NCBI RefSeq assembly: GCF_014694315.1
Contig: NZ_JAAOXD010000003.1
Span: 884,985-948,984 of the forward strand
DNA: 64,000 bases
Source: Arthrobacter ipis
GTDB lineage: Bacteria; Actinomycetota; Actinomycetes; Actinomycetales; Micrococcaceae
Direction: 5' to 3'
The notes under the pieces were generated by a model. It saw only the letters and a program-made list of their open reading frames with translations, was not told the origin of the DNA and did no database searches. Below are positions 27,696 through 36,439 of this stretch, in pieces; within the stretch, counting starts at the first letter, position 1, and each line of letters opens with the position of its first letter. Made by a program: the position numbers and the translations under genes.

Positions 27696-28178
27696 TCAGC
27701 CGTTGCGCAGGATGTCGGCCGCAGCGTCCAGGCCTTCTTGCGTGCCGACGGCGACCAGCAGGTCACCGGGGTGAAGGAGGACGTCGGGACCTGGTGAGGG
27801 AACCACCTCACCTTCACGCATGATCGCCACAATCGAAACACCGCACCGGGTGCGGATGCAGGCCTTGCCCATGGGCTGGTTCTGGAACGGAGAATCCGCG
27901 GCGATGGAGAACTGCCTGGTGGTGATCCCCGGAACTTCCCTGTGCGCCTCCGTCAGCTTCATCGCGAGGTGCTGGCCGCCGAGCAGATTCCCGAGTGTTG
28001 CCGCCTCGTCGCCGGTCAGCGGTATCGAGGCCTGGCAGGTGTCCGGGTCATCCCACGTGGAGACGAACAGTTCGGTCTGGCCCTCGCGGAGTTCCACCAC
28101 CCCGATACGCCGGCCGGATGCTGTCATGAAGTCCTTGCGCCGACCCAAACCCGGGAGGTCCGTCTCTTCCACGTTCAT
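27696..28178 (-). CDS. khtT: TrkA-C (RCK_C) regulatory subunit of K+/H+ antiporter
   Basis: A 160-aa protein whose C-terminal half (about residues 80-160, TRQFSIAADSPF to GDLLVAVGTQEGLDAAADIL) is a TrkA-C/RCK_C domain, which gates KhtU on ligand binding (c-di-AMP in related KhtT proteins). The N-terminal half resembles KhtT (DFMTASGRRIGVVELREGQTE). It is the first gene of the pair; the antiporter gene begins five bases after its stop. The ATG is at 28178. Confidence 0.88.
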   Translation of the reverse strand: MNVEETDLPGLGRRKDFMTASGRRIGVVELREGQTELFVSTWDDPDTCQASIPLTGDEAATLGNLLGGQHLAMKLTEAHREVPGITTRQFSIAADSPFQNQPMGKACIRTRCGVSIVAIMREGEVVPSPGPDVLLHPGDLLVAVGTQEGLDAAADILRNG

Positions 28179-28273
28179 AACATCAGCCTAGTCTGCGAAC
28201 GCGCGATTTCGGCTGAATCTGTGCGCCCTGCCGGGAGCATAAGTGTCTGTGTGCGCTCACCCCCGGTGGCGGG

Positions 28274-29677
28274 CTAGGACTGGGGGACGACGGCGATCTC
28301 GGCGTCGCTCGGGGCCTTGACCGGCAGGAGGACCAGCAGCCCGGCGAGCAGCACCACCATGATCCCCAAAATGCCCCAGCGCTGCGCGTCCCCTTGAGCC
28401 ACCAGGGGAGTGGCAACGGTGATGCACAGCGTGAACAGGGCCGGGGCGAGGAAGCTGACGGCACGGCCGGTGGTCGCGTACAGGCCGAAGAGCTCACCGG
28501 ATTCACCCTGCGGGGCCAGCCGGGCCAGATACGCACGGGACGAGGACTGCGCGGGCCCAACAAACAGGCAAAGGAAGAGGCCGAAAACCCAGAACGTCGT
28601 GGCCCCCGACCACGGCACCCCGAAGAGCGTGTGGTTGTCGTTGCCCAGCACCAGGATGACTGTTCCGGCGGCCAGCAGGCCGGTGAGGGAGCCGATGATC
28701 ACGGCCTTGGGCCCGACCGTGTCGTCCAGGAAACCGCCGATGATCGCGCCTGCGGCCGCCACGATGTTGCCGAATATGGCGAAGAAGATGACCTGCGGCA
28801 GTTCGAAGCCGAAGGTGCCGGCTGCGATGATCCCGCCGAACGTGAAGACCGCCGCCAGGCCGTCCCGGAAGATGGCGCTGGCCAGCAGGAAGAAGATGGT
28901 GTGCGGACTGGTCCGGTAGATCGCCTTGATCCTCCGCGCCAGCAGTCCGTACGAGGCCAGGAAACCGAGGCTTGCGGCCCGCTTCGGCTTGGGCAGCTCC
29001 GGAACGGCGAACATGACCGGCACCGCGAAGATGACGAACCACAGGGCGGAGAACACGGCCACCAGCCGGATGTTGAGGCTGTCCTGCGTGGAGGCACCGA
29101 ACCATTCGAAGCGCGGCTGCACGAACAGCTGGAGCACGATGAGCAGGGCCACGATGCCGCCCAGGTAGCCCATGCCCCAGCCGAACCCGCTGACCTTGCC
29201 GATGTTCCGCGGCGTCGAAATCTGCGCCAGCATGGCGTTGTAGTTCACGCCCGCGAACTCAAAGAACACGTTGGCCAGGGCGATCAGGGACACTCCGAGC
29301 AGGAGGAACCCGGGCCGGGGAAAGACGAAGAAGCACAGTGCTGTCAGGATCGCGACGGCGGCCGTGTTGACTCCCAGCCAGAGCTTGCGGCGGCCCCCGG
29401 TATCGGACCGCTGACCCGTGACGGGCGCGAGCAGGGCGATGGCCGCGCCCGCAATGGCCAGGGCACCGCCGAGCACCGCCGAGGCGCGGTCTTCGCCGCC
29501 GAACGCCTGGGACGTCAGGTAGACGGTGAAGACGAACGTCGTCATGACCGCGTTGAACGCCGCGGACCCCCAGTCCCAGGCTGCCCAGGCCAGAACGCGG
29601 CCCTTGCTGGACGCCTGCGCCCCTGCTTCAAGTTCCGACGGCGGCTGCGTTGCCTCGGATGCGGCTGCGGAGTTCAT
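28274..29677 (-). CDS. MFS transporter, UMF1/Atg22-like family
   Basis: A 467-aa membrane protein with 12 predicted segments. It contains the UMF1 (Atg22-like) start WAAWDWGSAAFNAVMTTFVF and GYLGGIVALL in the first half. Family members are poorly characterised; yeast Atg22 exports vacuolar amino acids. The polar N-terminal 27 residues are Ala/Ser-rich. No partner gene is adjacent; the mrp operon starts 190 bases away in the opposite direction. The ATG is at 29677. Confidence 0.85.
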   Translation of the reverse strand: MNSAAASEATQPPSELEAGAQASSKGRVLAWAAWDWGSAAFNAVMTTFVFTVYLTSQAFGGEDRASAVLGGALAIAGAAIALLAPVTGQRSDTGGRRKLWLGVNTAAVAILTALCFFVFPRPGFLLLGVSLIALANVFFEFAGVNYNAMLAQISTPRNIGKVSGFGWGMGYLGGIVALLIVLQLFVQPRFEWFGASTQDSLNIRLVAVFSALWFVIFAVPVMFAVPELPKPKRAASLGFLASYGLLARRIKAIYRTSPHTIFFLLASAIFRDGLAAVFTFGGIIAAGTFGFELPQVIFFAIFGNIVAAAGAIIGGFLDDTVGPKAVIIGSLTGLLAAGTVILVLGNDNHTLFGVPWSGATTFWVFGLFLCLFVGPAQSSSRAYLARLAPQGESGELFGLYATTGRAVSFLAPALFTLCITVATPLVAQGDAQRWGILGIMVVLLAGLLVLLPVKAPSDAEIAVVPQS

Positions 29678-29766
29678 AGGCCGATGCTATCCGCCCATGG
29701 CGAACAGGGACCCAACAACCTCCCGCGAACTGGCGAAACTTACCATGCGCCCGGCCTTAGCGGGGA

Positions 29767-29802
29767 AAACTGTCGGTACCCCCTTGATAAACTGTCGGAA
29801 CC
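29767..29802 (+). promoter_or_regulatory. Direct repeats upstream of the mrp operon
   Basis: AAACTGTCGG occurs at 29767-29776 and again at 29789-29798, with matching flanks (TACC / AACC). The 22-base offset equals about two helical turns, which suits a regulator binding one DNA face. The repeats lie about 70-100 bases before mrpA. Confidence 0.4.
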
Positions 29803-29867
29803 GAACCCAACGAATGACCGCCAGCTCCAACTTTTGATAACCGAATTCTGACTTTGCGGAGATACCA

Positions 29868-32800
29868 GTGATCACAGTCCTTGCCGTGCACTTCGCGGTG
29901 GCCGCTGTGGCGCCGTTCGTCTTCAGGAAGTTCGGCCGCAATTCGTTTTATGCGCTGGCCGCGGTGCCGGCAGGTTCATTCGTCTGGCTCCTGTTCCAGC
30001 ACGCCGCCGTCTATGGCGCCGGATCCCACGCGAAAACCCCGGCACAAACCGGCGCGCCCGCCGAAATTGTGCCGTGGATTCCAAGCCTCGGCCTCGAATT
30101 CGCCTTCCGCATGGACGCCCTGGCGTGGGTCATGTCCCTGCTGGTCCTCGGCGTGGGCGCCCTGGTGCTGGTGTACTGCGCACGGTATTTCAAGGACGAG
30201 GACAGCTACCTCGGCGGGTTCGGGGCTCAGCTGCTGGCGTTCGCCGGGGCGATGTTCGGCCTGGTCACCGCGGACGACCTGCTCATGATGTTCATTTTCT
30301 GGGAACTCACCACGGTCCTGTCCTACCTCCTGATCGGCTATGCACGGACAAGACTGGCGGCCCGCCGCTCCGCACTGCAGGCCCTCATGGTCACCACCGC
30401 CGGCGGCTTGGCCATGCTCGTTGGCCTGATCATGCTCGGTGCCAGCGCCGGCACGTACCGGATCTCCGGCATTCTCGAACAGGCGCCAGAGCTGGTTTCC
30501 GGGCCGGCAGCGGGAGCCGTGGCCGCCGCCGTCGTCCTCATCCTGGCCGGTGCGGTGACCAAATCCGCGCTCGTCCCCTTTCACTTCTGGCTTCCGGGCG
30601 CCATGGCAGCACCAACTCCCGTGAGCGCTTACCTGCACGCCGCCGCCATGGTGAAGGCCGGCGTGTACATCGTGGCACGCCTCGCCCCGGGCTTTACGGA
30701 CACCGCCTACTGGCTGCCGATCGTCCTCGGGCTCGGCTTGGCCACCATGCTGGTGGGCGGCTACCGGGCCCTGCGCCAGACAGACATCAAACTCATCCTG
30801 GCCTACGGCACCGTGAGCCAGCTGGGATTCATTACCATGGTGGTGGGGCTCGGAAAGCCCGACGCCGCCCTTGCTGGCCTGGCCATGCTGCTCGCCCACG
30901 GGCTCTTCAAGGCAACCCTCTTCCTCGTGGTGGGCATCATCGACCACCAGTCCGGCACGCGCGACATCCGTAAGCTCTCGGGCGTTTTCCGCTCCTCCCG
31001 TGCCCTCGGCATCGTTGCCGGCATCGGCGCCGCATCCATGGCCGGCATCCCGCTGCTGGGCGGCTTCGTCGCTAAGGAATCGGTGCTCGAGGCGTTCGTG
31101 CACTTCACCGCAGCGCCCGGTCACGGCCCCTGGGGCGCAGTGGTCCTGACAGGCGTGGTGCTCGGCTCCGTGTTGACATTCGCTTACAGCGCGCGCTTCA
31201 TGTGGGGCGCCTTCGCGGTAAAGCCGGGCGTCGAGCGCACCCCGTTCAAGGCCATCCGCACCTCCTTCCTGGCAGCCCCGGCAGCCCTGAGCGTCCTCAC
31301 CATCGTGTACGGCCTGTGGCCGGCGCCTGTGGACGCGTGGATCCAGCCGTACGCGGCCCTGTTTACCGGGGAAACGCAGCTCACGGAAGGAACGTCCGAC
31401 GCCGGCTCCGCGGCAGGTGCCGCCGGGCACCTGGCGCTGTGGCACGGACTGACCCCAGCCTTGGGACTGACTGCCATCACGTTCGCCGCCGGCGCGGCGA
31501 TGTTCTACGGACGGGGGCTGGTAGACCGGATCCAGAGCGCCATTCCGCCCTGGTTCGACGCCGACCGCGGCTACCAGCTGACGATCGGTGCCCTGGACGA
31601 CGTCGCCGTGTGGATCACCGGACGCACGCAGCGCGGTTCGCTGTACTTCTACCTGGCCGTGATCCTCACTGTCGCCTTCGTCCTGCCCCTGTCCGCCCTG
31701 ATCGCCGCGAACAAGCCGCTTCCCGAGGGGCTGTATTTCGTCGACCCCAACTCGCCCCTGCAGCTGGTGGCAGGCGCGGGGATCGTGATCGGGGCGCTCG
31801 CCGCCGTCCGGGCCAACAAGCGGTTCCTTGCGGTGCTCATGGTCTCGGTCACCGGCTACGGCATTGCCCTGATGTTCGCGCTGCAGGGCGCCCCGGACCT
31901 GGCCCTGACGCAGATGCTTGTGGAAACGATAATCCTGGTGGCGTTCGTGCTGGCCATGCGCAGCCTCCCGCCGGAGCTGCGCGACCGCACCGGCGGCAAG
32001 TACCGGGTGGTCCGCGTGATCATTGGCCTGTCCTTCGGCGCCACCATGGTCTTCGCCGCCATCCACGCCATGGGTGCCCGGATCGCCACGCCCGTCTCCC
32101 TCGAGTTCCCGAAGCTGGCCTACGAGGGCGGCGGCGGGCTCAACATCGTCAACGTCACCCTCGTGGATATCCGCGCGTGGGACACCTTCGGTGAAATCTC
32201 CGTGCTGGCGCTGGCCGCGACCGGCGTGGCGAGCCTCATCTTCGTTCGGGGCCGCGGGGACCGGCTGCGCACAGCGTCGGCCGTGGCTGAGGGGACCGTC
32301 GGCCGCCGCCATGGCGTGGACAAATCATCGCGGGACGGTGCCGCCCTGGCGCTGACCCGCAAGTTTGCGGCGGCCACGCGGGACCCGTGGCTCGTCGCCG
32401 GGCGCACGCTGGCACCGGAACGCCGCTCCATCATCTTCGAAGTGGTCACCCGGCTCGTCTTCCACTCGATGATCATCTTCTCGCTCTACCTGCTGCTGGC
32501 GGGACACAACCTCCCCGGCGGCGGCTTCGCGGGCGGACTCATGGCCGGGCTGGCCCTCACGCTGCGCTACCTGGCGGGCGGCCGCTTCGAACTGCACGAA
32601 GCCACCCCCATCAGCGCCGGCACCCTGCTTGGGATCGGCCTGGCCACCGCCGCCTTGTCCGGTGCCGCGCCAGTGCTGCTGGGCGGTCAGGTGTTCCAGA
32701 GCGCCATCATTGAGTTCTGGCTGCCGGTCTTTGGCGACATCAAGTTCGTCACCTCCACGATTTTCGACACCGGCGTCTACATCGTCGTCGTAGGACTCGT

Positions 32801-32963
32801 GCTGGATGTGCTGCGCAGCCTTGGCGCCGAGATCGACGAGCACTTTGAAGAACGTCCCCTGCAGCTGGACGCGCAGGAGGCCACCGGGCAGGAGGCCACT
32901 GAGGGCGGCGACCAGGTGTCCGCCGGTATCCCGGCCGGATCAACCCAAGGCGGCAAGCCATGA
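29868..32963 (+). CDS. mrpA: Na+/H+ antiporter subunit A, fused A/B type
   Basis: The largest Mrp subunit, 1031 aa with over 20 membrane segments. Residues about 1-500 form the NuoL/MrpA-like proton-channel module, with FIFWELTTVLSYLLIGY, HFWLPGAMAAPTPVSAYLHAAAMVKAGVY and GTVSQLGFI. A DUF4040/MbhD- and MbhE-like part follows (about 590-790). The C-terminal about 150 residues (RRSIIFEVVTRLVFHSMIIFSLYL, GHNLPGGGFAGGLMAGLALTLRYLAGG) are the MrpB domain, so no separate mrpB exists. The GTG at 29868 is preceded by GCGGAGAT. It overlaps mrpC by 4 bases (ATGA). Confidence 0.95.
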   Translation: MITVLAVHFAVAAVAPFVFRKFGRNSFYALAAVPAGSFVWLLFQHAAVYGAGSHAKTPAQTGAPAEIVPWIPSLGLEFAFRMDALAWVMSLLVLGVGALVLVYCARYFKDEDSYLGGFGAQLLAFAGAMFGLVTADDLLMMFIFWELTTVLSYLLIGYARTRLAARRSALQALMVTTAGGLAMLVGLIMLGASAGTYRISGILEQAPELVSGPAAGAVAAAVVLILAGAVTKSALVPFHFWLPGAMAAPTPVSAYLHAAAMVKAGVYIVARLAPGFTDTAYWLPIVLGLGLATMLVGGYRALRQTDIKLILAYGTVSQLGFITMVVGLGKPDAALAGLAMLLAHGLFKATLFLVVGIIDHQSGTRDIRKLSGVFRSSRALGIVAGIGAASMAGIPLLGGFVAKESVLEAFVHFTAAPGHGPWGAVVLTGVVLGSVLTFAYSARFMWGAFAVKPGVERTPFKAIRTSFLAAPAALSVLTIVYGLWPAPVDAWIQPYAALFTGETQLTEGTSDAGSAAGAAGHLALWHGLTPALGLTAITFAAGAAMFYGRGLVDRIQSAIPPWFDADRGYQLTIGALDDVAVWITGRTQRGSLYFYLAVILTVAFVLPLSALIAANKPLPEGLYFVDPNSPLQLVAGAGIVIGALAAVRANKRFLAVLMVSVTGYGIALMFALQGAPDLALTQMLVETIILVAFVLAMRSLPPELRDRTGGKYRVVRVIIGLSFGATMVFAAIHAMGARIATPVSLEFPKLAYEGGGGLNIVNVTLVDIRAWDTFGEISVLALAATGVASLIFVRGRGDRLRTASAVAEGTVGRRHGVDKSSRDGAALALTRKFAAATRDPWLVAGRTLAPERRSIIFEVVTRLVFHSMIIFSLYLLLAGHNLPGGGFAGGLMAGLALTLRYLAGGRFELHEATPISAGTLLGIGLATAALSGAAPVLLGGQVFQSAIIEFWLPVFGDIKFVTSTIFDTGVYIVVVGLVLDVLRSLGAEIDEHFEERPLQLDAQEATGQEATEGGDQVSAGIPAGSTQGGKP

Positions 32964-33550
32964 CCGTTAACCTGACCCTGCTGACTGTCATGGGCGCACT
33001 CTACGCGTGCGGCATTTACCTGATCCTGGAACGTAGCCTCACTCGAGTGCTGCTGGGCCTGATGCTCCTGGCCAACGCTACCAACCTGCTGATCCTTGCC
33101 ACTGGCGGCTACGCCGGCCTGGCTCCCTTCTTCAGCAAGGACACGGACCCCGCGTCCTACAACGACCCCCTGCCGCAGGCACTGATTCTGACGTCCATCG
33201 TCATTTCTTTCGCAGTCACGGCTTTCATGCTGGGCATCATCTATCGGACCTGGCTGCTTGCCCGGCAGGACGACATCCAGGACGACATCGAGGACCGCCG
33301 CGTGGCCGAAACCCCCAGCTTCGACGCAGAGGATGACGCCGTCATCCCCGTGGAAACCTCCGAGTTCCCGTTGCCCAAGCTTGGTTCGGACGGTTCGGAC
33401 AGTTCCGCCGCGGCGGAACCGGCGGCGACTGTCGAGGCGGGCGGCCGGACCCTTCTGGCGGAGCATGCCGCGCTGGAGGAGAAGCCGGGATCGGGCAACA
33501 TCGCAGCCATTGACAATGACAACGCGCCCAGGGCCGGAGGGGCGAAGTGA
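32960..33550 (+). CDS. mrpC: Na+/H+ antiporter subunit C
   Basis: A NuoK-like subunit with three membrane helices in the first about 110 residues (GALYACGIYLILERSLTRVLLGLMLLANATNLLIL). At 196 aa it is much longer than the usual 110-130, with a polar, acidic C-terminal extension (about residues 115-196). Its start overlaps the mrpA stop (ATGA) and its stop overlaps the mrpD start. Confidence 0.93.
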   Translation: MTVNLTLLTVMGALYACGIYLILERSLTRVLLGLMLLANATNLLILATGGYAGLAPFFSKDTDPASYNDPLPQALILTSIVISFAVTAFMLGIIYRTWLLARQDDIQDDIEDRRVAETPSFDAEDDAVIPVETSEFPLPKLGSDGSDSSAAAEPAATVEAGGRTLLAEHAALEEKPGSGNIAAIDNDNAPRAGGAK

Positions 33551-35136
33551 ACCTCGCAAGCCTTGCCCCGCTCGCCGTCGTACTTCCCATCCTGGGGGCG
33601 GCGCTGACGTTCGTGCTGATCCGGCATTCCCGGGCGCAACGCGCGGTGAGCATAGCGCTGCTCTCGCTCACCCTGCTGCTGGAGTGCCTGCTCCTGGCGT
33701 CCGTCTGGAACGGCGGCACCGCAGCGGTGAACATCGGCGGCTGGGTGCCGCCATGGGGGATCGTCCTGGTGGTGGACCAGTTCTCATCGCTCATGCTCGT
33801 GGTGTCCTCCGCGGTGAGCCTCGCCGTCCTCGTGTACGCCACCGGGCAGGGTATGGCCGACGGCGACCAGGACGCCCCGGTGTCGATCTTCCACCCCACG
33901 TACCTGATCCTGGTGGCCGGCGTCTCCAACGCGTTCCTCTCCGGGGACCTGTTCAACCTGTACGTCGGCTTCGAGATCCTGCTGACGGCCAGCTACGTGT
34001 TGATGACCCTCGGCGGCACGGGCCCGCGTATCCGGGCAGGCGTCACGTACGTGGTGGTCTCGGTGGTGTCGTCGGTGCTGTTCCTGATTGCCATCGCGAT
34101 GGTCTACGGCGCAACGGGCACCATCAACATGGCGGACCTGGCCATCAAGCTCTCCGAGCTGGACCCGGGCACCAAGACGCTCCTGCACGTCATGCTGCTG
34201 GTAGCCTTCGGCATCAAGGCCGCCGTGTTTCCCCTCTCCTTTTGGCTGCCGGACTCATACCCCACCGCACCGGCTCCGGTCACGGCGGTGTTCGCCGGCC
34301 TGCTGACCAAGGTGGGCGTGTACGCCATGGTCCGCACGGAAACCCTGCTGTTCCCCGGGGACAGCCTCAACACGCCCCTGATGGTGGTGGCGCTGCTGAC
34401 GATGATCGTCGGCATCCTGGGCGCCCTCGCACAGAGCGACATCAAGCGTCTGCTGTCCTTCACCCTTGTCAGCCATATCGGCTACATGGTGTTCGGCCTG
34501 GCGATGTCCTCCGTGGCCGGGCTGGCGGCGGCCGTGTTCTACGTGGCGCACCACATCACCATCCAGACGAGCCTTTTCCTGGTCACCGGGCTCATTGAGC
34601 GCCGCGGCGGCAGCTCTTCAGTGGACCGGCTGGCCGGGCTGGCCAAACTGTCCCCGCTGCTGGCCCTGCTGTTCTTCGTTCCCGCCATGAACCTTGCCGG
34701 CATCCCGCCGTTCTCGGGCTTCCTGGGCAAGCTCGGCCTGATGCAGGCCGGCATCGGACTCGGAACCCCGCTGGCCTATGCCCTGGTGATCGGCGGTGTG
34801 CTGACCAGCCTCCTGACCCTCCTGGCCGTCGCCAGGGTGTGGAACCGCGCGTTCTGGCGCAAGGCCGAGGACGCGGAGCACCCCGATCCGGTGCTCCTGG
34901 CGGTGCCCGCCCCGGAGGGCGGTGCGACGGCGGTGCGCCTGCTGCCGTGGACCATGGTGGGGTCCACGCTGGGCCTCGTGGTGCTGGGTGTGGCGCTCAC
35001 CGTCTTCGCCGGGCCGCTCTTCCAGGTGGCGGACCAGTCCGCCGCAGCCATGCTGGACAGGTCCTCATACATCCAGGCAGTGCTCGGTGACGGCACGCCC
35101 GTGCCGGCTGTGGCGCTGGGCGGAGGCGGAAGGTGA
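33547..35136 (+). CDS. mrpD: Na+/H+ antiporter subunit D
   Basis: A 529-aa NuoM/NuoN-like proton-translocating subunit with about 14 membrane helices. Family segments include NLYVGFEILLTASYVLMTLGG, GIKAAVFPLSFWLPDSYPTAPAPVTAVFAGLLTKVGVYA and SFTLVSHIGYM; the KAAVFPLSFWLP Lys and the TKVGVYA Lys are the conserved transport residues. The GTG at 33547 overlaps mrpC by 4 bases. Confidence 0.95.
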   Translation: MNLASLAPLAVVLPILGAALTFVLIRHSRAQRAVSIALLSLTLLLECLLLASVWNGGTAAVNIGGWVPPWGIVLVVDQFSSLMLVVSSAVSLAVLVYATGQGMADGDQDAPVSIFHPTYLILVAGVSNAFLSGDLFNLYVGFEILLTASYVLMTLGGTGPRIRAGVTYVVVSVVSSVLFLIAIAMVYGATGTINMADLAIKLSELDPGTKTLLHVMLLVAFGIKAAVFPLSFWLPDSYPTAPAPVTAVFAGLLTKVGVYAMVRTETLLFPGDSLNTPLMVVALLTMIVGILGALAQSDIKRLLSFTLVSHIGYMVFGLAMSSVAGLAAAVFYVAHHITIQTSLFLVTGLIERRGGSSSVDRLAGLAKLSPLLALLFFVPAMNLAGIPPFSGFLGKLGLMQAGIGLGTPLAYALVIGGVLTSLLTLLAVARVWNRAFWRKAEDAEHPDPVLLAVPAPEGGATAVRLLPWTMVGSTLGLVVLGVALTVFAGPLFQVADQSAAAMLDRSSYIQAVLGDGTPVPAVALGGGGR

Positions 35137-35678
35137 GCATGCGGAGAGGGTCCCTGCGGCAGGAACTGCCGCTGCTGGTCTGGCTGGTCATCGTCTGGGG
35201 AGCGCTCTGGCAGGACTTCAGCCCCGACAACCTGCTCTTCGGTGCGCTGCTGGCGGTTGCCGTGGCGCGCCTGTTCTACCTGCCGCCGGTGGAGCTGAGC
35301 GGACGCTTCAACGTACTGAAGGCCGTTCCGTTCGCAGTGGTGTTCCTCGGCCGGGTGGTGGCCGCCAGCTGCCAGGTGTTCTACCTGGCGGTGGCCCAGG
35401 GGCCCAAGGTGACCAACGCCGTCGTCGCCGTTCCGTTGCGGAGCCATTCCGACCTGATGGTGACGGCCACCGGCCACGTGATCTCCCTGATTCCGGGGTC
35501 ATTGGTGGTGGAGGTGGACAGGTCCACGTCCACGCTCTACATCCACGGTTTGAACGTACGGAACGGGGAGGACGTCCTCAAACTGCGCAAGGAAGTCCGC
35601 GACACAGAGGCGGGGCTCATCCGGATCATGGGAACGAAGGAAGAGCTTGCCGCCCTGAACCAGGAGGTTGGCGCATGA
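35133..35678 (+). CDS. mrpE: Na+/H+ antiporter subunit E
   Basis: A 181-aa subunit with two to three N-terminal membrane helices (WLVIVWGALWQDFSPDNLLFGALLAVAVARLF) and a cytoplasmic C-terminal part containing HVISLIPGSLVVEVDRSTSTLYIH, the MrpE signature. Its GTG start overlaps the mrpD stop and its TGA overlaps the mrpF ATG. Confidence 0.94.
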   Translation: MSMRRGSLRQELPLLVWLVIVWGALWQDFSPDNLLFGALLAVAVARLFYLPPVELSGRFNVLKAVPFAVVFLGRVVAASCQVFYLAVAQGPKVTNAVVAVPLRSHSDLMVTATGHVISLIPGSLVVEVDRSTSTLYIHGLNVRNGEDVLKLRKEVRDTEAGLIRIMGTKEELAALNQEVGA

Positions 35679-35953
35679 TGGGGCTTGTCCTCACCCTCAC
35701 GGCTGTGGCGCTGGCCCTGGCCGCCGCGGGCGCGATCATCCGCATCGCGCGCGGCCCGTCGCTCCTGGACCGGGTCCTCGCAGCGGACGTGCTGCTGGCC
35801 ATCCTCGGCGCGGCGCTGTGCATCGACATGGCCGTGAACCGGCACCTGAACAACCTGATGCTGGTGGTTGCCATCTCCATCATCGGCTTTATCGGCTCGG
35901 TGACCGTCGCCCGGTTCGTGGCCGACAGGCGGGAGCAGCCCAGTGAACCCTGA
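35675..35953 (+). CDS. mrpF: Na+/H+ antiporter subunit F
   Basis: A 92-aa subunit with three membrane helices and the RIARGPSLLDRVLAADVLL signature after helix one. Its ATGA start overlaps the mrpE stop; AGGAGG is at 35662-35667. A frame that stays open upstream overlaps mrpD and mrpE and is not the gene. The adjacent ATG at 35678 is an alternative start. Confidence 0.93.
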   Translation: MMGLVLTLTAVALALAAAGAIIRIARGPSLLDRVLAADVLLAILGAALCIDMAVNRHLNNLMLVVAISIIGFIGSVTVARFVADRREQPSEP

Positions 35954-36359
35954 ACCCAATACCGTGGACGCTGTGATCGACGCGGTTTCGGCCGTGTTCA
36001 TGGTGGTGGGCGCGCTGATGTCCCTTGCCGCCGCCATCGGACTGCTTCGGTTTCCCGACCTGATGAGCCGCATGCATGCCGCCACCAAGCCCCAGGTACT
36101 CGGGCTGTTCCTGCTCCTTGCCTCCGTGGGCCTGCAGCTGCGGACGTGGTGGGTGTGGCCGGTGCTGCTCGTTGCCTGGATCTTTCAGCTGCTCACCGTC
36201 CCCGTTTCCGCCCATATGGTGGGCCGCGCGGGCTACCGTACCAAGCACCTCCACAAGGAACTGCTCAGCAAAGACGAGCTCGAAGCCGTGGTACAAAAGG
36301 CGGCCAAAGCGGCCCGGGAATCAGAGGCCGACGACGGCGGCAACCGCACCGCCCGCTGA
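35943..36359 (+). CDS. mrpG: Na+/H+ antiporter subunit G
   Basis: A 138-aa subunit with three membrane helices and the MrpG motif GLLRFPDLMSRMHAATKPQVLGL. It starts at GTG 35943, 11 bases inside mrpF, with GGGAG upstream. The polar C-terminal tail (DELEAVVQKAAKAARESE) is cytoplasmic. It ends the operon, 20 bases before a strong terminator. Confidence 0.94.
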   Translation: MNPEPNTVDAVIDAVSAVFMVVGALMSLAAAIGLLRFPDLMSRMHAATKPQVLGLFLLLASVGLQLRTWWVWPVLLVAWIFQLLTVPVSAHMVGRAGYRTKHLHKELLSKDELEAVVQKAAKAARESEADDGGNRTAR

Positions 36360-36378
36360 GCTCAATCAACATCCTTAA

Positions 36379-36421
36379 ACCGGTCAGGCCCCGTCTGCTG
36401 TGCAGACGGGGCCTGACCGGT
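36379..36421. terminator. Terminator shared by mrp operon and secreted-protein gene
   Basis: A perfect 20-bp stem (36379-36398 with 36402-36421) with a 3-base loop, between the mrpG stop (36359) and the convergent gene end at 36440. Its inner part repeats the GTCAGGCCCCG sequence found in the rRNA terminator at 51-80. Confidence 0.9.
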
Positions 36422-36439
36422 CTTGGTGGAACGTTGGAT

